NCBI GenBank assembly: GCA_003024785.1
Contig: PUQB01000586.1
Coordinates: forward strand, 62,001 to 126,000
DNA length: 64,000 bases
From: Selaginella tamariscina
Lineage: Eukaryota; Streptophyta; Lycopodiopsida; Selaginellales; Selaginellaceae
Reading direction: 5' to 3'
In this document: in pieces, positions 35,346 through 44,592 of the stretch
Layout: each line of letters begins with the position of its first letter
Numbering within the stretch: position 1 is the stretch's first letter
Notes under the pieces: generated by a model
Database searches by the model: none
What the model saw: the letters and a program-made list of their open reading frames with translations, nothing else
What the model was told of the DNA's origin: nothing
Made by a program: the position numbers and the translations under genes

Positions 35346-36408
35346 ATGGTCGCTGTTGTGATCGCGTCTGTCGACTGGGATGGAGCGCTCGCTGCTGCCC
35401 AGTGGACAAACGCACACGCTACGTTCTACGGCGGCAGCGATGCATCCGGCACAATGGGTAAAGAGCGCAACAGTGCAATTCCAATGTAGATTCTTACTGG
35501 AAAAACTTTCACAGGTGGCGCATGCGGGTACGGCAACCTGGTGAGCGCCGGGTACGGCATCAACACAGCAGCACTGAGTACGGCACTGTTCAACGGGGGA
35601 GCAACGTGTGGGGCGTGCTTCCAGCTCAAGTGCGTGAATTCGCAATGGTGCCTGCCCGGCAACCCGACCATTGTGTGACCGCTACGAACTTCTGTCCCCC
35701 AACCCTGCCATACCCAGCGACAACGGCGGGTGGTGCAACCCCCCGAGGGAACACTTCGACCTCTCCCAACCGATATGGCAACAGATCGCCGTGTACCAGG
35801 GAGGAATCGTACCGGTTGCGTACAGAAGGTAAGTCTGGTGAACAACTTTATCCGTAATAAATACATTTATATCTGAAATTTATCATATTTACATATATAA
35901 TTTACGTATATATATCTCAAACTTTAACTTAAAACTTCATAAATTTTAAAGTTAAAGTTTTTAAAAACTAAAATTAAAGTTTTTAAAAAATATATATGTA
36001 AATTGAAATTTTTAGAGGGGTATATATGTAAATATAAAACTTCTAGGGGTATATATATAAATACGATAAATATCAGGGTTATAAATGTAATTTTCCCATA
36101 TTCTACAGGGTGAAGTGTTACAAGCAAGGAGGATAATATTCACCATAAATGGGAACCCATACTTCAACTTGGTACTTATAAAGAATGTGGCTGGATGGGG
36201 AGATATCAAGGCGGTGTCTATAAAGGGATCGAACACGGGATGGATGCCTATGAAGAGGAACTGGGGATCAAACTGGGAATATGACGGGAATTGTCGGGCA
36301 ACAGGTGTCGTTCCTAATAACACCTAGCAAGGGTAAATCGCTCATCTCGTACAATTTTCCCCAAGCAACTGGCAATTTGGTCAGTCGTATTCTGGAGCAC
36401 AGTTTTAG
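35346..36408 (+). pseudogene. Alpha-expansin, at least five frameshifts
   Basis: Alpha-expansins loosen plant cell walls at acid pH. Three exons with the two classical EXPA intron positions are seen: 35346-35457, 35515-35828 and 36109-36408. Features are the N-terminal AQWTNAHATFYGGSDASGTM, then [26 protein letters not shown], the HFD motif in [11 protein letters not shown] and [15 protein letters not shown]. The C-terminal grass-pollen-allergen-like domain has [51 protein letters not shown] and NWQFGQSYSGAQF. The frame breaks near 35675, 35702, 36132, 36290 and 36359, and an in-frame TGA follows NPTIV. The N-terminal signal peptide is short and interrupted by DWD, unlike functional expansins. 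Five lesions in about 730 coding bases suggest a young pseudogene, although the same base-error explanation used for neighbours could account for some. The 57-nt first intron is very short. Confidence 0.82.
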
Positions 36409-37001
36409 GAGTATATACATACGTATACGTATACGTATATGTAGTTAATACTTTTTATTTGATACGAGGAGGATTGAAGTGAGAAGGTATTGCTCACTCG
36501 ACCTCGGATTTATTACAATACGTCCTAAGTTTGGACGACGATAATGGCTGCGGTGTTTAGGAGCTCACCCGCCAATGTCATGTCATATGATGATGTAGAA
36601 ATGAATAATATTATAAGTCTCTTTCTCACTCACTCACACACACACACACACGCACGCAGGTGTATCTTAACTGAAACATAAGATTCAATCTTGAATCTTC
36701 TGCAATGTCTATAAATGTGTGTATGCAACTCTTCTCTCTCTCTCTCTCTCTCTCTCACCACACACACACACACACACACACACATACCTCTGGTGTATCA
36801 TAACTGTAATGACTTGTTTAATCCATTTGAAAACATAAGAGTCCATCTTGAATCTTCTGCAAGAATGTCTATATATGCGTGTATGCAAGCACACACACAC
36901 ACACACCTCTGGTGTATCTTGACTTGTTAATCCATTTGAAACATAAATTCTTCTGTAAGAATGTCTATAAATGTGTTATGCAAGTCACAGACACACACAC
37001 G

Positions 37002-37037
<36 letters not shown>

Positions 37038-38075
37038 ATATAGAGAGAGAGAGCGTATGTATATTCATATAAATCTTACATGTATGTCTGCATGTGTGTG
37101 TGTATATGTTAAGTTTGCGTGTTGCAATATCTAATGTGTGTGTAACATAGTGAGGGAGAGAGAGAAGAGACACACACACACACACACAAGACAAGTACAT
37201 CGGTGTAAAAATGTGAATAGATCTATACATAAAGAGAGTAAAATTAATTAAAGATTAATTACGTATTATTTCATATTTAATAAGGACCTGTACATACTTT
37301 TGAATATTTTAGATATTAATTTAATATATTTTGCATCCAGAAAATGCGGCTAACAGGGTGTGATAGTCTGCTTTTTCAGGGGGATTTTAAAAAAAAAACT
37401 ACTGCAACTGCAAAAATGCACGTGTGCATAGTACCTTCTGATGTTTATTGTGGCCTTTATCTCTTCCGTTCGATATATACACCACATACACGTGTGGTGT
37501 GCGCGCGTGCGTGCGTGTTCCCGTTTGCACTAGTGAGACTGCTGTCCTGTTCCTGTTCTGTTTCTGTTCCCGCTTTTGTTTTTACTTCTGTGCATATAGC
37601 TAGCTGGCCCTGCAAAACAAGCAACATGGTGGATCACAGTATTTTAACCCCCTTTGAAAAATCTCCAGATAACACCTGTAGTTCTTACCTGGACAAGTGC
37701 TTGTACATTCTCCCCAGTACCACTAGTACAATTACACACACACACACACACACAAGTTACCTTAAGTGTCAGGAAATGAACTGTGACTCCAAATCCATAT
37801 GACTATAATCACAAGTGAGTCGGTAGAACAGCTTTCGGTGATGTAAAATGCTTAAAATACTAAAATAATGCTAAATATTTACTGTAAGAGTACCTGAGAG
37901 CAGCTTTTTTTTTCACACCAACATGCATTTTTATATAGAAAAATAGCATGTTCTTCTTTCCAGTGAGAGAAAAAAACAGCATGTTCTTACTTGTTTCTCG
38001 GACGTCCATGTCTCTCCAGGCATTCTCTATGGGATCCGGAGCCTCATTTTCCTGCTAATCATTTACCTTGTTCCG
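36409..38075. other. Microsatellite-rich spacer and LRR gene leader
   Basis: Contains ACGTATACGTATACGTATA near 36420, the 36655-37000 tandem repeat and TC, AC, GA and GT runs. A 152-codon open frame at 37344-37802 crosses a CA repeat, has no recognisable domain and is probably leader sequence. Confidence 0.5.
36655..37000. repeat. Tandem repeat of about 125 bp, three units, each carrying an AC run
   Basis: GGTGTATC(T/A)TAACT, then ATCTTGAATCTTCTGCA, AATGTCTATA(A/T)ATG and TGTATGCAA recur at about 36659, 36791 and 36910. Each is followed by a (CA)n tract that varies in length between units. Confidence 0.85.
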
Positions 38076-39368
38076 ATGTCGCTAGTGAATGCTCTCTTGA
38101 TTGTTATCTGCGCTTTGATGTATGCAGAGTGTCGAACAGACTATGAGCACGGACAGCACGTAATGGAAAGAAGCGAGCAAGAGACGCTCTACCAGGTCAT
38201 GGAGGCAGTCCTTGACGATCCCCAGTGGCAAAGAAACCATCCGAATCCATGCAGTTTCAACTCCTGGCCGGGTCTCGAGTGCCAGCAGCTCGACGACTAC
38301 ATCCTGCATGTAACCAAGCTCGAATTCGGGTCCTCTCCAAAGTCGCGGTGCAAGCAAAATGTGACGTTACCACAGTCGATATTCAAGCTGGTACATCTCA
38401 AAGCGCTCGTGCTGATCAGCTGCTTCACTTCCTCAGAAACACTCTTCCCGTCTGGGTTTCAGAAGCTCGCACAGTCACTCGAAGTTCTAACCTTGAGAGG
38501 GAACTCTGCACTCTCAGGAGCGATCCCCAGGGAGCTCGGCACGCTCAAGAAGCTCGAGGTACTCAGCCTTTCGCAGAACAGCTTACATGGGAGCGTACCC
38601 GCAGAACTCGGGAGTCTACAGAAGCTCCAGTCTCTCGACCTCAGTTACAACTCCCTGTCAGGTGGTATTCCGAGAGAGATGGGCTTCGCCGGGAGCCTCT
38701 CCATCCTCGACTTAAGCAATAACCAGTTGACAGGACGCATACCGGACTCTCTCGCTAACCTCCGACAGCTGAAGAAACTCGATCTCAGTAACAACCGGTT
38801 GCAAGGTCCAATACCGAGGTCCGTGGGTAGCCTCTCCTCGCTTCAGTTCCTTGCACTGGACAGGAACAACCTCACAGGCGGACTGCCTCTGGAGATGGAG
38901 AGACTAACCAATCTGCAGTCGCTGTTGGTCCAGGACAACCCCATGCATGCATACGTACCAGATTTCTGGAGGAGTCTCAGTAAGGTAACCGAACTCAGAC
39001 TATCAAATTCCGGATACATCGGCACCATACCGGCGTCCTTAGCGAGTCTCCGTAACCTCAGTGAGCTCGTCATGGATCGGAACTCATTAACTGGTCTCAT
39101 CCCACCGTCTCTGGAGAGCTTACCGAATCTGTATCATTTAAACCTCAGTAACAACCTCTTGCTAGGATCAGTACCGTTCAGCACGAATTTCTGTGTCAAG
39201 CTGGGCCAGAACTTGGATCTCCATGGTAATACAGGGCTATGCATTGTGAAATCTATGAGCGTCTCTACATCGGATCTCCCCGTTGTAATGGAAAAAATGG
39301 ACACAGGTCAGCAGGTCTACTACATAGGCTCTCTCGTATTCATATTCTTTCTGTTATTTTCTATGTAA
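38076..39368 (+). CDS. Leucine-rich-repeat protein of the PII-2/RLP29 type
   Basis: Cell-surface LRR protein without a kinase domain, related to the plant PIRIFORMOSPORA INDICA-INSENSITIVE 2 group. The single-exon frame gives 430 residues and is intact. The signal peptide is MSLVNALLIVICALMYAEC. The N-cap has NPCSFNSWPGLECQQLDDYI and LHVTKLEFGSSPKSRCKQN, both typical of this subfamily. About ten plant-type LRRs follow (residues about 115-370; for example LSLSQNSLHGSVPAELGSLQ, LDLSYNSLSGGIP and LDLSNNQLTGRIP). A Cys pair (CVKLG...GLC) is the C-cap. The protein ends in a hydrophobic helix (YYIGSLVFIFFLLFSM) that runs to the last residue, which suggests a GPI signal or a short tail anchor. Family members act in root-fungus and elicitor signalling. 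The role here is inferred only. Confidence 0.9.
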   Translation: MSLVNALLIVICALMYAECRTDYEHGQHVMERSEQETLYQVMEAVLDDPQWQRNHPNPCSFNSWPGLECQQLDDYILHVTKLEFGSSPKSRCKQNVTLPQSIFKLVHLKALVLISCFTSSETLFPSGFQKLAQSLEVLTLRGNSALSGAIPRELGTLKKLEVLSLSQNSLHGSVPAELGSLQKLQSLDLSYNSLSGGIPREMGFAGSLSILDLSNNQLTGRIPDSLANLRQLKKLDLSNNRLQGPIPRSVGSLSSLQFLALDRNNLTGGLPLEMERLTNLQSLLVQDNPMHAYVPDFWRSLSKVTELRLSNSGYIGTIPASLASLRNLSELVMDRNSLTGLIPPSLESLPNLYHLNLSNNLLLGSVPFSTNFCVKLGQNLDLHGNTGLCIVKSMSVSTSDLPVVMEKMDTGQQVYYIGSLVFIFFLLFSM

Positions 39369-39994
39369 TAATTTCCACATTTAATAAAAGAATATATATA
39401 TTATTCTTAATTACCCGAGATTTAAGTGCATTGCGTACCTCACCTGCAAAAACAAAGTGCGTAATATTAAATAAAATTGTACAGAAAAGCTACATGGCCA
39501 CCTGTTTAAAGAACAGAGCAAGTACCAACTAGGGAGTACAGACCGTTTACAGAGCATGCTTATATATATATATATATATATCATGAACACATGGTATACC
39601 ATATAGTCGCTATCTATATCGCATACATATATACATGTAGACATCTATCTGTATGCATGTACACAAAAATATAGACTATTTATGTTAATACGTGTATGTG
39701 TTACCTGTCTCTGTACTGCCTACGGCTGGAATCGTAATCTCTGTGTGTGTGTGTGTAAATATATGTGCATGACAACCTTCCTTCTTATCCTGTTTATGGT
39801 AGCTGCGTAAGAGACAAACAAGAAGAGTAAAAATCAAACAAAACAATAAAAACAAAGAACCTGGGGATGTATATAAGAGCTCGATTTCTGCACATGAACA
39901 CACACACACACACACACACAGAGCAAGAAGTCATAGAAGAACAAGCATATTAAATAAATAAAGAAAGGTTGGTATACAGAGCCTCATATAGAGA
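39369..39994. other. Spacer between LRR gene and mL43
   Basis: Convergent 3' ends. Holds a (TA)n run (39561-39581) and GT/AC runs (39742-39756, 39898-39920). No gene. Confidence 0.6.
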
Positions 39995-40170
39995 TTATAT
40001 CTTCAGAAAAGGGGTCCATCTACCCTGTATACTCTTCCTCGTAGGTATCTCCCGCGATCTCATCTTCTTTGGTTTTCTCCCGGTTGAGTTTCTAAGTCGT
40101 TTGCCTGTGTAAGAATCTCTTCGGCAGATAAGTTCCTCACTCCTATAGTCTCTCTTTCTTGTTCACTGTA

Positions 40171-40247
<77 letters not shown>

Positions 40248-40605
40248 GAGAGAGAGAGATCTGTGTGTGTACACATACATATATATACATGAGTATGTGT
40301 ATACTTACGATAAAAGCCCTCGAGGAATGCTTCACTACGACGTTTCATGTTTGTCTCGATCACCATTTGGGGATTTGACTTGATAAACGTCGGTAGAAGA
40401 GTATCCACAAATTCTCTATATATACAGCATATATCATATGTATGTATATGACATTCATACATACTAATATGCATACATTCTATGAATATATGTACAACAT
40501 ACATGAAAAAAATGGGACATTCTACCTCATTCCACGAGCTCCACCAGATATATCGCAATAATGTACCACCAGCTTCTTCAATTGCCACACACCACGGACC
40601 GCCAT
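39995..40605 (-). CDS. mL43: Mitochondrial large-subunit ribosomal protein mL43, two one-base deletions
   Basis: mL43 is a thioredoxin-like-fold protein of the mitoribosome 50S-type subunit. Three exons: 40526-40605, 40309-40415 and 39995-40165. The start MAVRGVWQLKKLVVHYCDIS and GGARGMREFVDTLLPTFIKS are diagnostic, followed by NPQMVIETNMKRR and FLEGFY. Exon 3 reads NKKER, TIGVRNLSAEEILTQA and KRLRNSTGRKPKKMRSRE then SIQGRWTPF in three successive frames. One base is missing near 40150 and another near 40104. Restoring one base at each site gives exactly 119 residues, the normal plant length, and makes exon phases consistent. As the protein is normally single-copy and essential, base-calling error is the simplest explanation. 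Intron 2 contains a TA tract of about 65 bp. AAACCCT repeats precede the start. Confidence 0.88.
40174..40243. repeat. (TA)n microsatellite in mL43 intron 2
   Basis: About 33 TA repeats followed by a short GA run and GT run. Confidence 0.95.
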
Positions 40606-40619
40606 AGCCTTCCTTCTGT

Positions 40620-40650
40620 AGAACCCTAAACCCTGCCCTAACCCTAGAAC
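40620..40650 (-). promoter_or_regulatory. Telo-box cluster before mL43
   Basis: Plus-strand GAACCCTAAACCCTGCCCTA shows two near-perfect telo-boxes within 45 bases of the ATG. The sense strand reads TAGGGTTTAGGGTTC. Confidence 0.65.
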
Positions 40651-40910
40651 AGGGGTATAAATACATAAATACATATGTACATTATTACATACATTGATAC
40701 ACACATACTCCAGCACGCATATATACACACGAATATCATGCTGTGTGCATGTTTTCCTTGTGAAGTACCTAGTTATAAATCTCAATTATGTGATATATAT
40801 GTAGTAATATATTATATGTTAAAATTAATATTTTCTTATTCATTTTATTTTCATATTCCAGTGGGAGCTACTTGATCACCTTCAGTGACACATCTTGTTT
40901 AATACCTTCA

Positions 40911-40956
40911 ATGACGTTCACTTCTTGCGTTTGTAACTCTCTTCCCCCGTTTACGG

Positions 40957-41015
<59 letters not shown>

Positions 41016-41196
41016 TATATTGTATATGCAGGTTAGGGGTTTTAAATTCTTATATGATGGCTCTCAAGCAGGATATCTATTCTCCGATCCAGATTGCAAT
41101 AAGAATATGTCAGTTTTAATGCGATTGCTCGAATCAAATGTTATGGAATGTAGGCCACCTGCCTACTTCTTAACCTTCACAATGGACTGTCCTTAA
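40911..41196 (+). CDS. Possible two-exon gene or gene end, not recognised
   Basis: 40911-40955 encodes MTFTSCVCNSLPPFT and ends at a GTATCT donor. 41032-41196 follows a TATGCAG acceptor and encodes 54 residues, VRGFKFLYDGSQAGYLFSDP...LTFTMDCP, before TAA. The phase is consistent. The intron (40956-41031) is a CT repeat followed by TA, with the repeat starting right after the donor. The composition of exon 2 is coding-like and unlike the spacer. I do not recognise the protein. The first exon might continue upstream of the ATG, in which case this is the 3' end of a larger gene. Confidence 0.4.
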
Positions 41197-41444
41197 ACAA
41201 GTTTATACGCTGTTAGTGTATACACACACATACACACTCTTGTGTATATATATATTATCTATATATTATAACATAAAAAAATTGAATATATTGCTCAGTA
41301 TCTTCGGTCGTTATGACATGAGTACAAAATGTGGTGGAAAAATAATTGGTTCTTTTTGTGTTTGAAAAACTTTTCTTTTAATATATAAATGTAAGTCTAG
41401 GGCACAACAGGCCGCATTCTCAAGGTTTCGTTCTGTTTCAATGG

Positions 41445-41488
<44 letters not shown>

Positions 41489-41758
41489 CACGCGCGCACG
41501 CACGCACGCACATTTTGCAAGGTTTAAGAATGTCACACAATGTGGTTCACTATAGTGTTTCAATGTGCCATTGTGTCTGTCAAACAAGAAGGCAAACGAT
41601 GTGTAGAAGCTCCATTCCACCAAAACGAGGCTTTGCATCATCCCAGTCTCTGAAACACAAGGAGAAGAAAACAAATAAGCTCAAGACTGGTTAAAGAAGT
41701 CGAAGAGGTATATATTTATATGTGATATATATACCTCTCTCTCTCTCTCACACACACA

Positions 41759-41834
<76 letters not shown>

Positions 41835-42058
41835 TTTAAATATGTATATATGTTTCTCTCCAGCAAGGTTTAGGAATATATAATATGTATGACTTTTGTG
41901 TAAATGTACACATATACATACAGTTATATACAGATGTACATGTGCACATATCCAGGTATGTGTACACATAGATACGCATAGATAGACGTAACAAACATAT
42001 ACTGTCTACACACGCGAGTGCACACATACACACACACTTAAATTTTTACATAGTGCAG
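41197..42058. other. Microsatellite-rich spacer
   Basis: TC-AC-GC compound repeat at 41449-41512. 41729-41831 is CT, CA, then TG and a GA tract of about 22 repeats. An antisense frame at 41520-41674 (MMQSLVLVEWSFYTSFAFLF) has coding-like composition but no recognisable family. I cannot support a gene. Confidence 0.5.
41729..41831. repeat. Compound microsatellite (CT)n(CA)n(TG)n(AG)n
   Basis: The CA and TG halves are separated by GTCTG, and the outer CT and AG blocks are complementary. The whole is one imperfect palindrome able to form a hairpin. Confidence 0.9.
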
Positions 42059-42460
42059 TTTATGAGGCTTTGAAGAGTGCAGTAGAGGCATTCGTCTGAG
42101 GAAGAGAGTGTAGCTGTGTTTGGGAACCTTCTTGATCGTTGTTCAGTGAGTTTAATTATTAATACTAATATTTACTTAATTAATGCAGTCAATCCAAGCG
42201 GATATAAAAGCCCTCCAGAGCTCTGATAATGTACCAGAGCCAACTACACAGACAATTGCATATGTGAAGGCACGTGATATACATACATACACACACATAT
42301 CAATTTATATATAAAACTTCACACACATACCACACAACCGCGACGCACTTATGACTATGTATATCAGGAGTTCTCCTGATTCAGATACTCAAGAGACAAG
42401 AGTCAGGCTCCTTGCACACATCTTCAGTGTCAACGTTGCACATCTATCAACAGGTATGAT

Positions 42461-42496
<36 letters not shown>

Positions 42497-42768
42497 TATA
42501 TATATATAATATACACACACACATACACACACACACATATTATTATTCGAGCGAAGGCTGTGGAGTGTTTACCTGTTTTGACAGAAAACAAAGCCTTCTT
42601 TTCTATTATGATTATCCAGAGGTAAGCAATACATACACATATGTATATGTGTATACGTATATATGGTGTTGTTTTCTTTCAGGGTGTAAAAGATCCTTTG
42701 AAGGTTTTCATTGCAGCCTTCAACAAGTAGGCGAGCTTCTTTCAGACTCTGAAGACGATCGTGAGGAG
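42059..42768 (+). CDS. Unidentified multi-exon gene fragment, helical, probably frameshifted
   Basis: Five probable exons: 42059-42145 (YEALKSAVEAF then, shifted, SEEESVAVFGNLLDRCS), 42189-42269 (SIQADIKALQSSDNVPEPTT), 42368-42453 (PDSDTQETRVRLLAHIFSVN), 42552-42621 (KAVECLPVLTENKAFF then, shifted, YYDYPE) and 42683-42768 (GVKDPLKVFIAAFN then, shifted, QVGELLSDSEDDREE). The donor after exon 2 appears to be GC (AAG|GCACGT). The sequence is amphipathic-helical with an acidic tail. I looked for similarity to eIF3m and other PCI/ARM-type proteins and could not establish it. The likely one-base shifts in exons 1, 4 and 5 match the pattern seen in known genes nearby. The 5' and 3' limits are unknown. 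Confidence 0.45.
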
Positions 42769-42997
42769 GTAAGTATAAAAACTTCTATTGCTGTTGTAGA
42801 GTAAATATACATATTATCACACACACACACAACGTGCGTGTGTGTGTGTGTGTGTAAGCTTCCAAAGTAGATAACACATTGTTTATCTATCGCTCGAACT
42901 CGAGCTGTAAATGGCATACGCAAACAGTCCGAGAGCAAGTATGTATGTAGCACTTGCCGGGATATGTGGAATCCACGAGTCCTCCTACCAAGCCTTC

Positions 42998-44362
42998 TTA
43001 CTGCCTCCACACGTCCTTCTGGGACTCCTGGCTAGCGTCCTTGGCAACAGCAAAGGCTGCGTTGAGCCCCTCTACTTCCTGCTTGAGCTGAACCAGTTGC
43101 TCCTCGGCCTTCACCATAGCTTCCATGGAGCACCCCATGATCTCCTTCATCTGGTGCTCGAGTCCTGCCCTTGCGGAGCTCAAGTCCGGGTTCCTCCCGA
43201 TCTGCTGCTGCAAGTGTAGTACGCTCCGCGAGTTCTCCTTGAGAACCTGGATGCTCCTCCTGACCGCGTCCAGGCCTTGTTCGGAGGCACACATTGCAGA
43301 TGCAGCGCTTGCTTCGGTTGTGGCCCTGCATTGCTCAGCCTTGGAGGCCCTCAGTTCCTCTCTCGAGCTCTAACCTTCACTTCTAGCACACGTATATGGC
43401 TCGAGAGACTCTCTCTTGTCGCTCGAGCTCCTGAGACTCTATGGTCGCCTCCAGCTCGCGTTCCAGCTTTGCTTTCTCCTCTTTGGACTCTGTCTCTTGG
43501 ATCTCAAGGCGTGGATTACTTCTTTTGCTTCCCTACCTCCTCCTTCGCCTTCATTACCATCCCGGAGAACCTCTTGAGTTCCTTCCGGAGGGCGCCCTTG
43601 CACGACTGCAACCCGTTGAGCTCCATCTTCTTCGCGATCTCCGAGACGAACGACTGCTGCTGGAGCCTGTTCCCCAGGCCGTCGATCCGTCTACCGCCAC
43701 CCTGACTACCGCCTCCGCCTCCTCGGCGCGCCTGGAGCACTCCCTCACCTTCCGGTCGCTGTGACTAGCTGCGTCTCCAGGGTTCCCTTGATGTCGAGGA
43801 GCTCCAGCTTCTCCCTCTCTATAGCTCGTTCTCCGACGTCAGCTTCTGTATCTCCCTCTCCCTCTGCGAGCTCCTCCCTCGACTCGTTGAACTTGGCCTC
43901 GAGCTCGCGCTTGTCGTGCTCCAGTCCGGCGATCTTGTCCGATATGCTCCTCAGTCGGACTCCAGCGTGTTGACCCTCTCCGTGAGGCTGCTCTTGTCTG
44001 TCTGGAGACTAGTGACCTCCTTGAGAGCGAGTTATTGAGCTCTGTGAGGCTGAGGATCTTCTCCTTCTGCTCCACGGCCAGGGAGACTCTCCTCGGGGGC
44101 TCGCAAACGGGTCATGCTGCTTGAGAGACTTACGCTGCTTCGTGGATGGTCCAGTACTGCTACTGCTCCAGTCTACGTAATCGATCTTTCGGCTTGGAAG
44201 GCGAGGAATGGACTGCGCCGCGTGCTTCTGCTGGTTCTGGTAGCATCTGTCCTCGATGATGGGTACCGGAGACGCTGTGGCGAGGCTTGCTGCAGGGATT
44301 TCGACTTGCTGCTGCGGGCACCGGAATACATCTAGACAGCGATTTAAACACTTCTTAAACAC
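42998..44362 (-). CDS. GC-rich coiled-coil protein, several frameshifts, not identified
   Basis: A single long minus-strand block of about 60% GC in an AT-rich setting. The N-terminal part reads IDYVDWSSSSTGPSTKQRKS and KSLKQHDPFA. Long heptad-like segments follow: LAVEQKEKILSLTELNNSL, KKMELNGLQSCKGALRKELK and FSGMVMKAKEEVGKQKK. The C-terminal frame holds RRSIQVLKENSRSVLHLQQQ, AGLEHQMKEIMGCSMEAMVK and LVQLKQEVEGLNAAFAVAKD, then DVWRQ and a stop at 42998. These lie in changing frames, with breaks roughly every 100-250 bases (for example near 43340, 43500, 43750, 43900 and 44060). Such coiled-coil proteins occur in cytoskeletal or chromosome-axis roles, but I cannot name a family. It is either a decayed gene or a stretch of poor consensus. 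Long plus-strand frames across the block are shadows. Confidence 0.55.
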
Positions 44363-44592
44363 CTGTTCAGCCTTCTCTCTGCCCGCACGTACCTTGAATC
44401 AATCCATTGTTCTTGAGTCCTCCTCGGTCCCTCCATTTCAAAATGAAACGCCGCGCCTCTGACGTGGCTCATGTTTAGGGCCACTATGACACGTCAACAA
44501 ATGTTTAGTTTGCCACAATGACACGTCAAGAAATGTTTAGTTTGCCACGATGACACTACATAGAAGAAAATAGATAATGTAGATTGTTAGTT

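Noticed and set aside
35178..35866. Minus-strand frames of about 150 codons over the expansin
   Set aside because: Antisense shadows. The plus strand encodes recognisable expansin.
37344..37802. 152-codon open frame upstream of the LRR gene
   Set aside because: No domain, crosses a CA repeat, composition follows the flanks. Probably leader or spacer.
43125..43764. Long plus-strand frames over the coiled-coil block
   Set aside because: Shadows of GC-rich minus-strand coding sequence. The minus strand gives coherent heptad-type protein.
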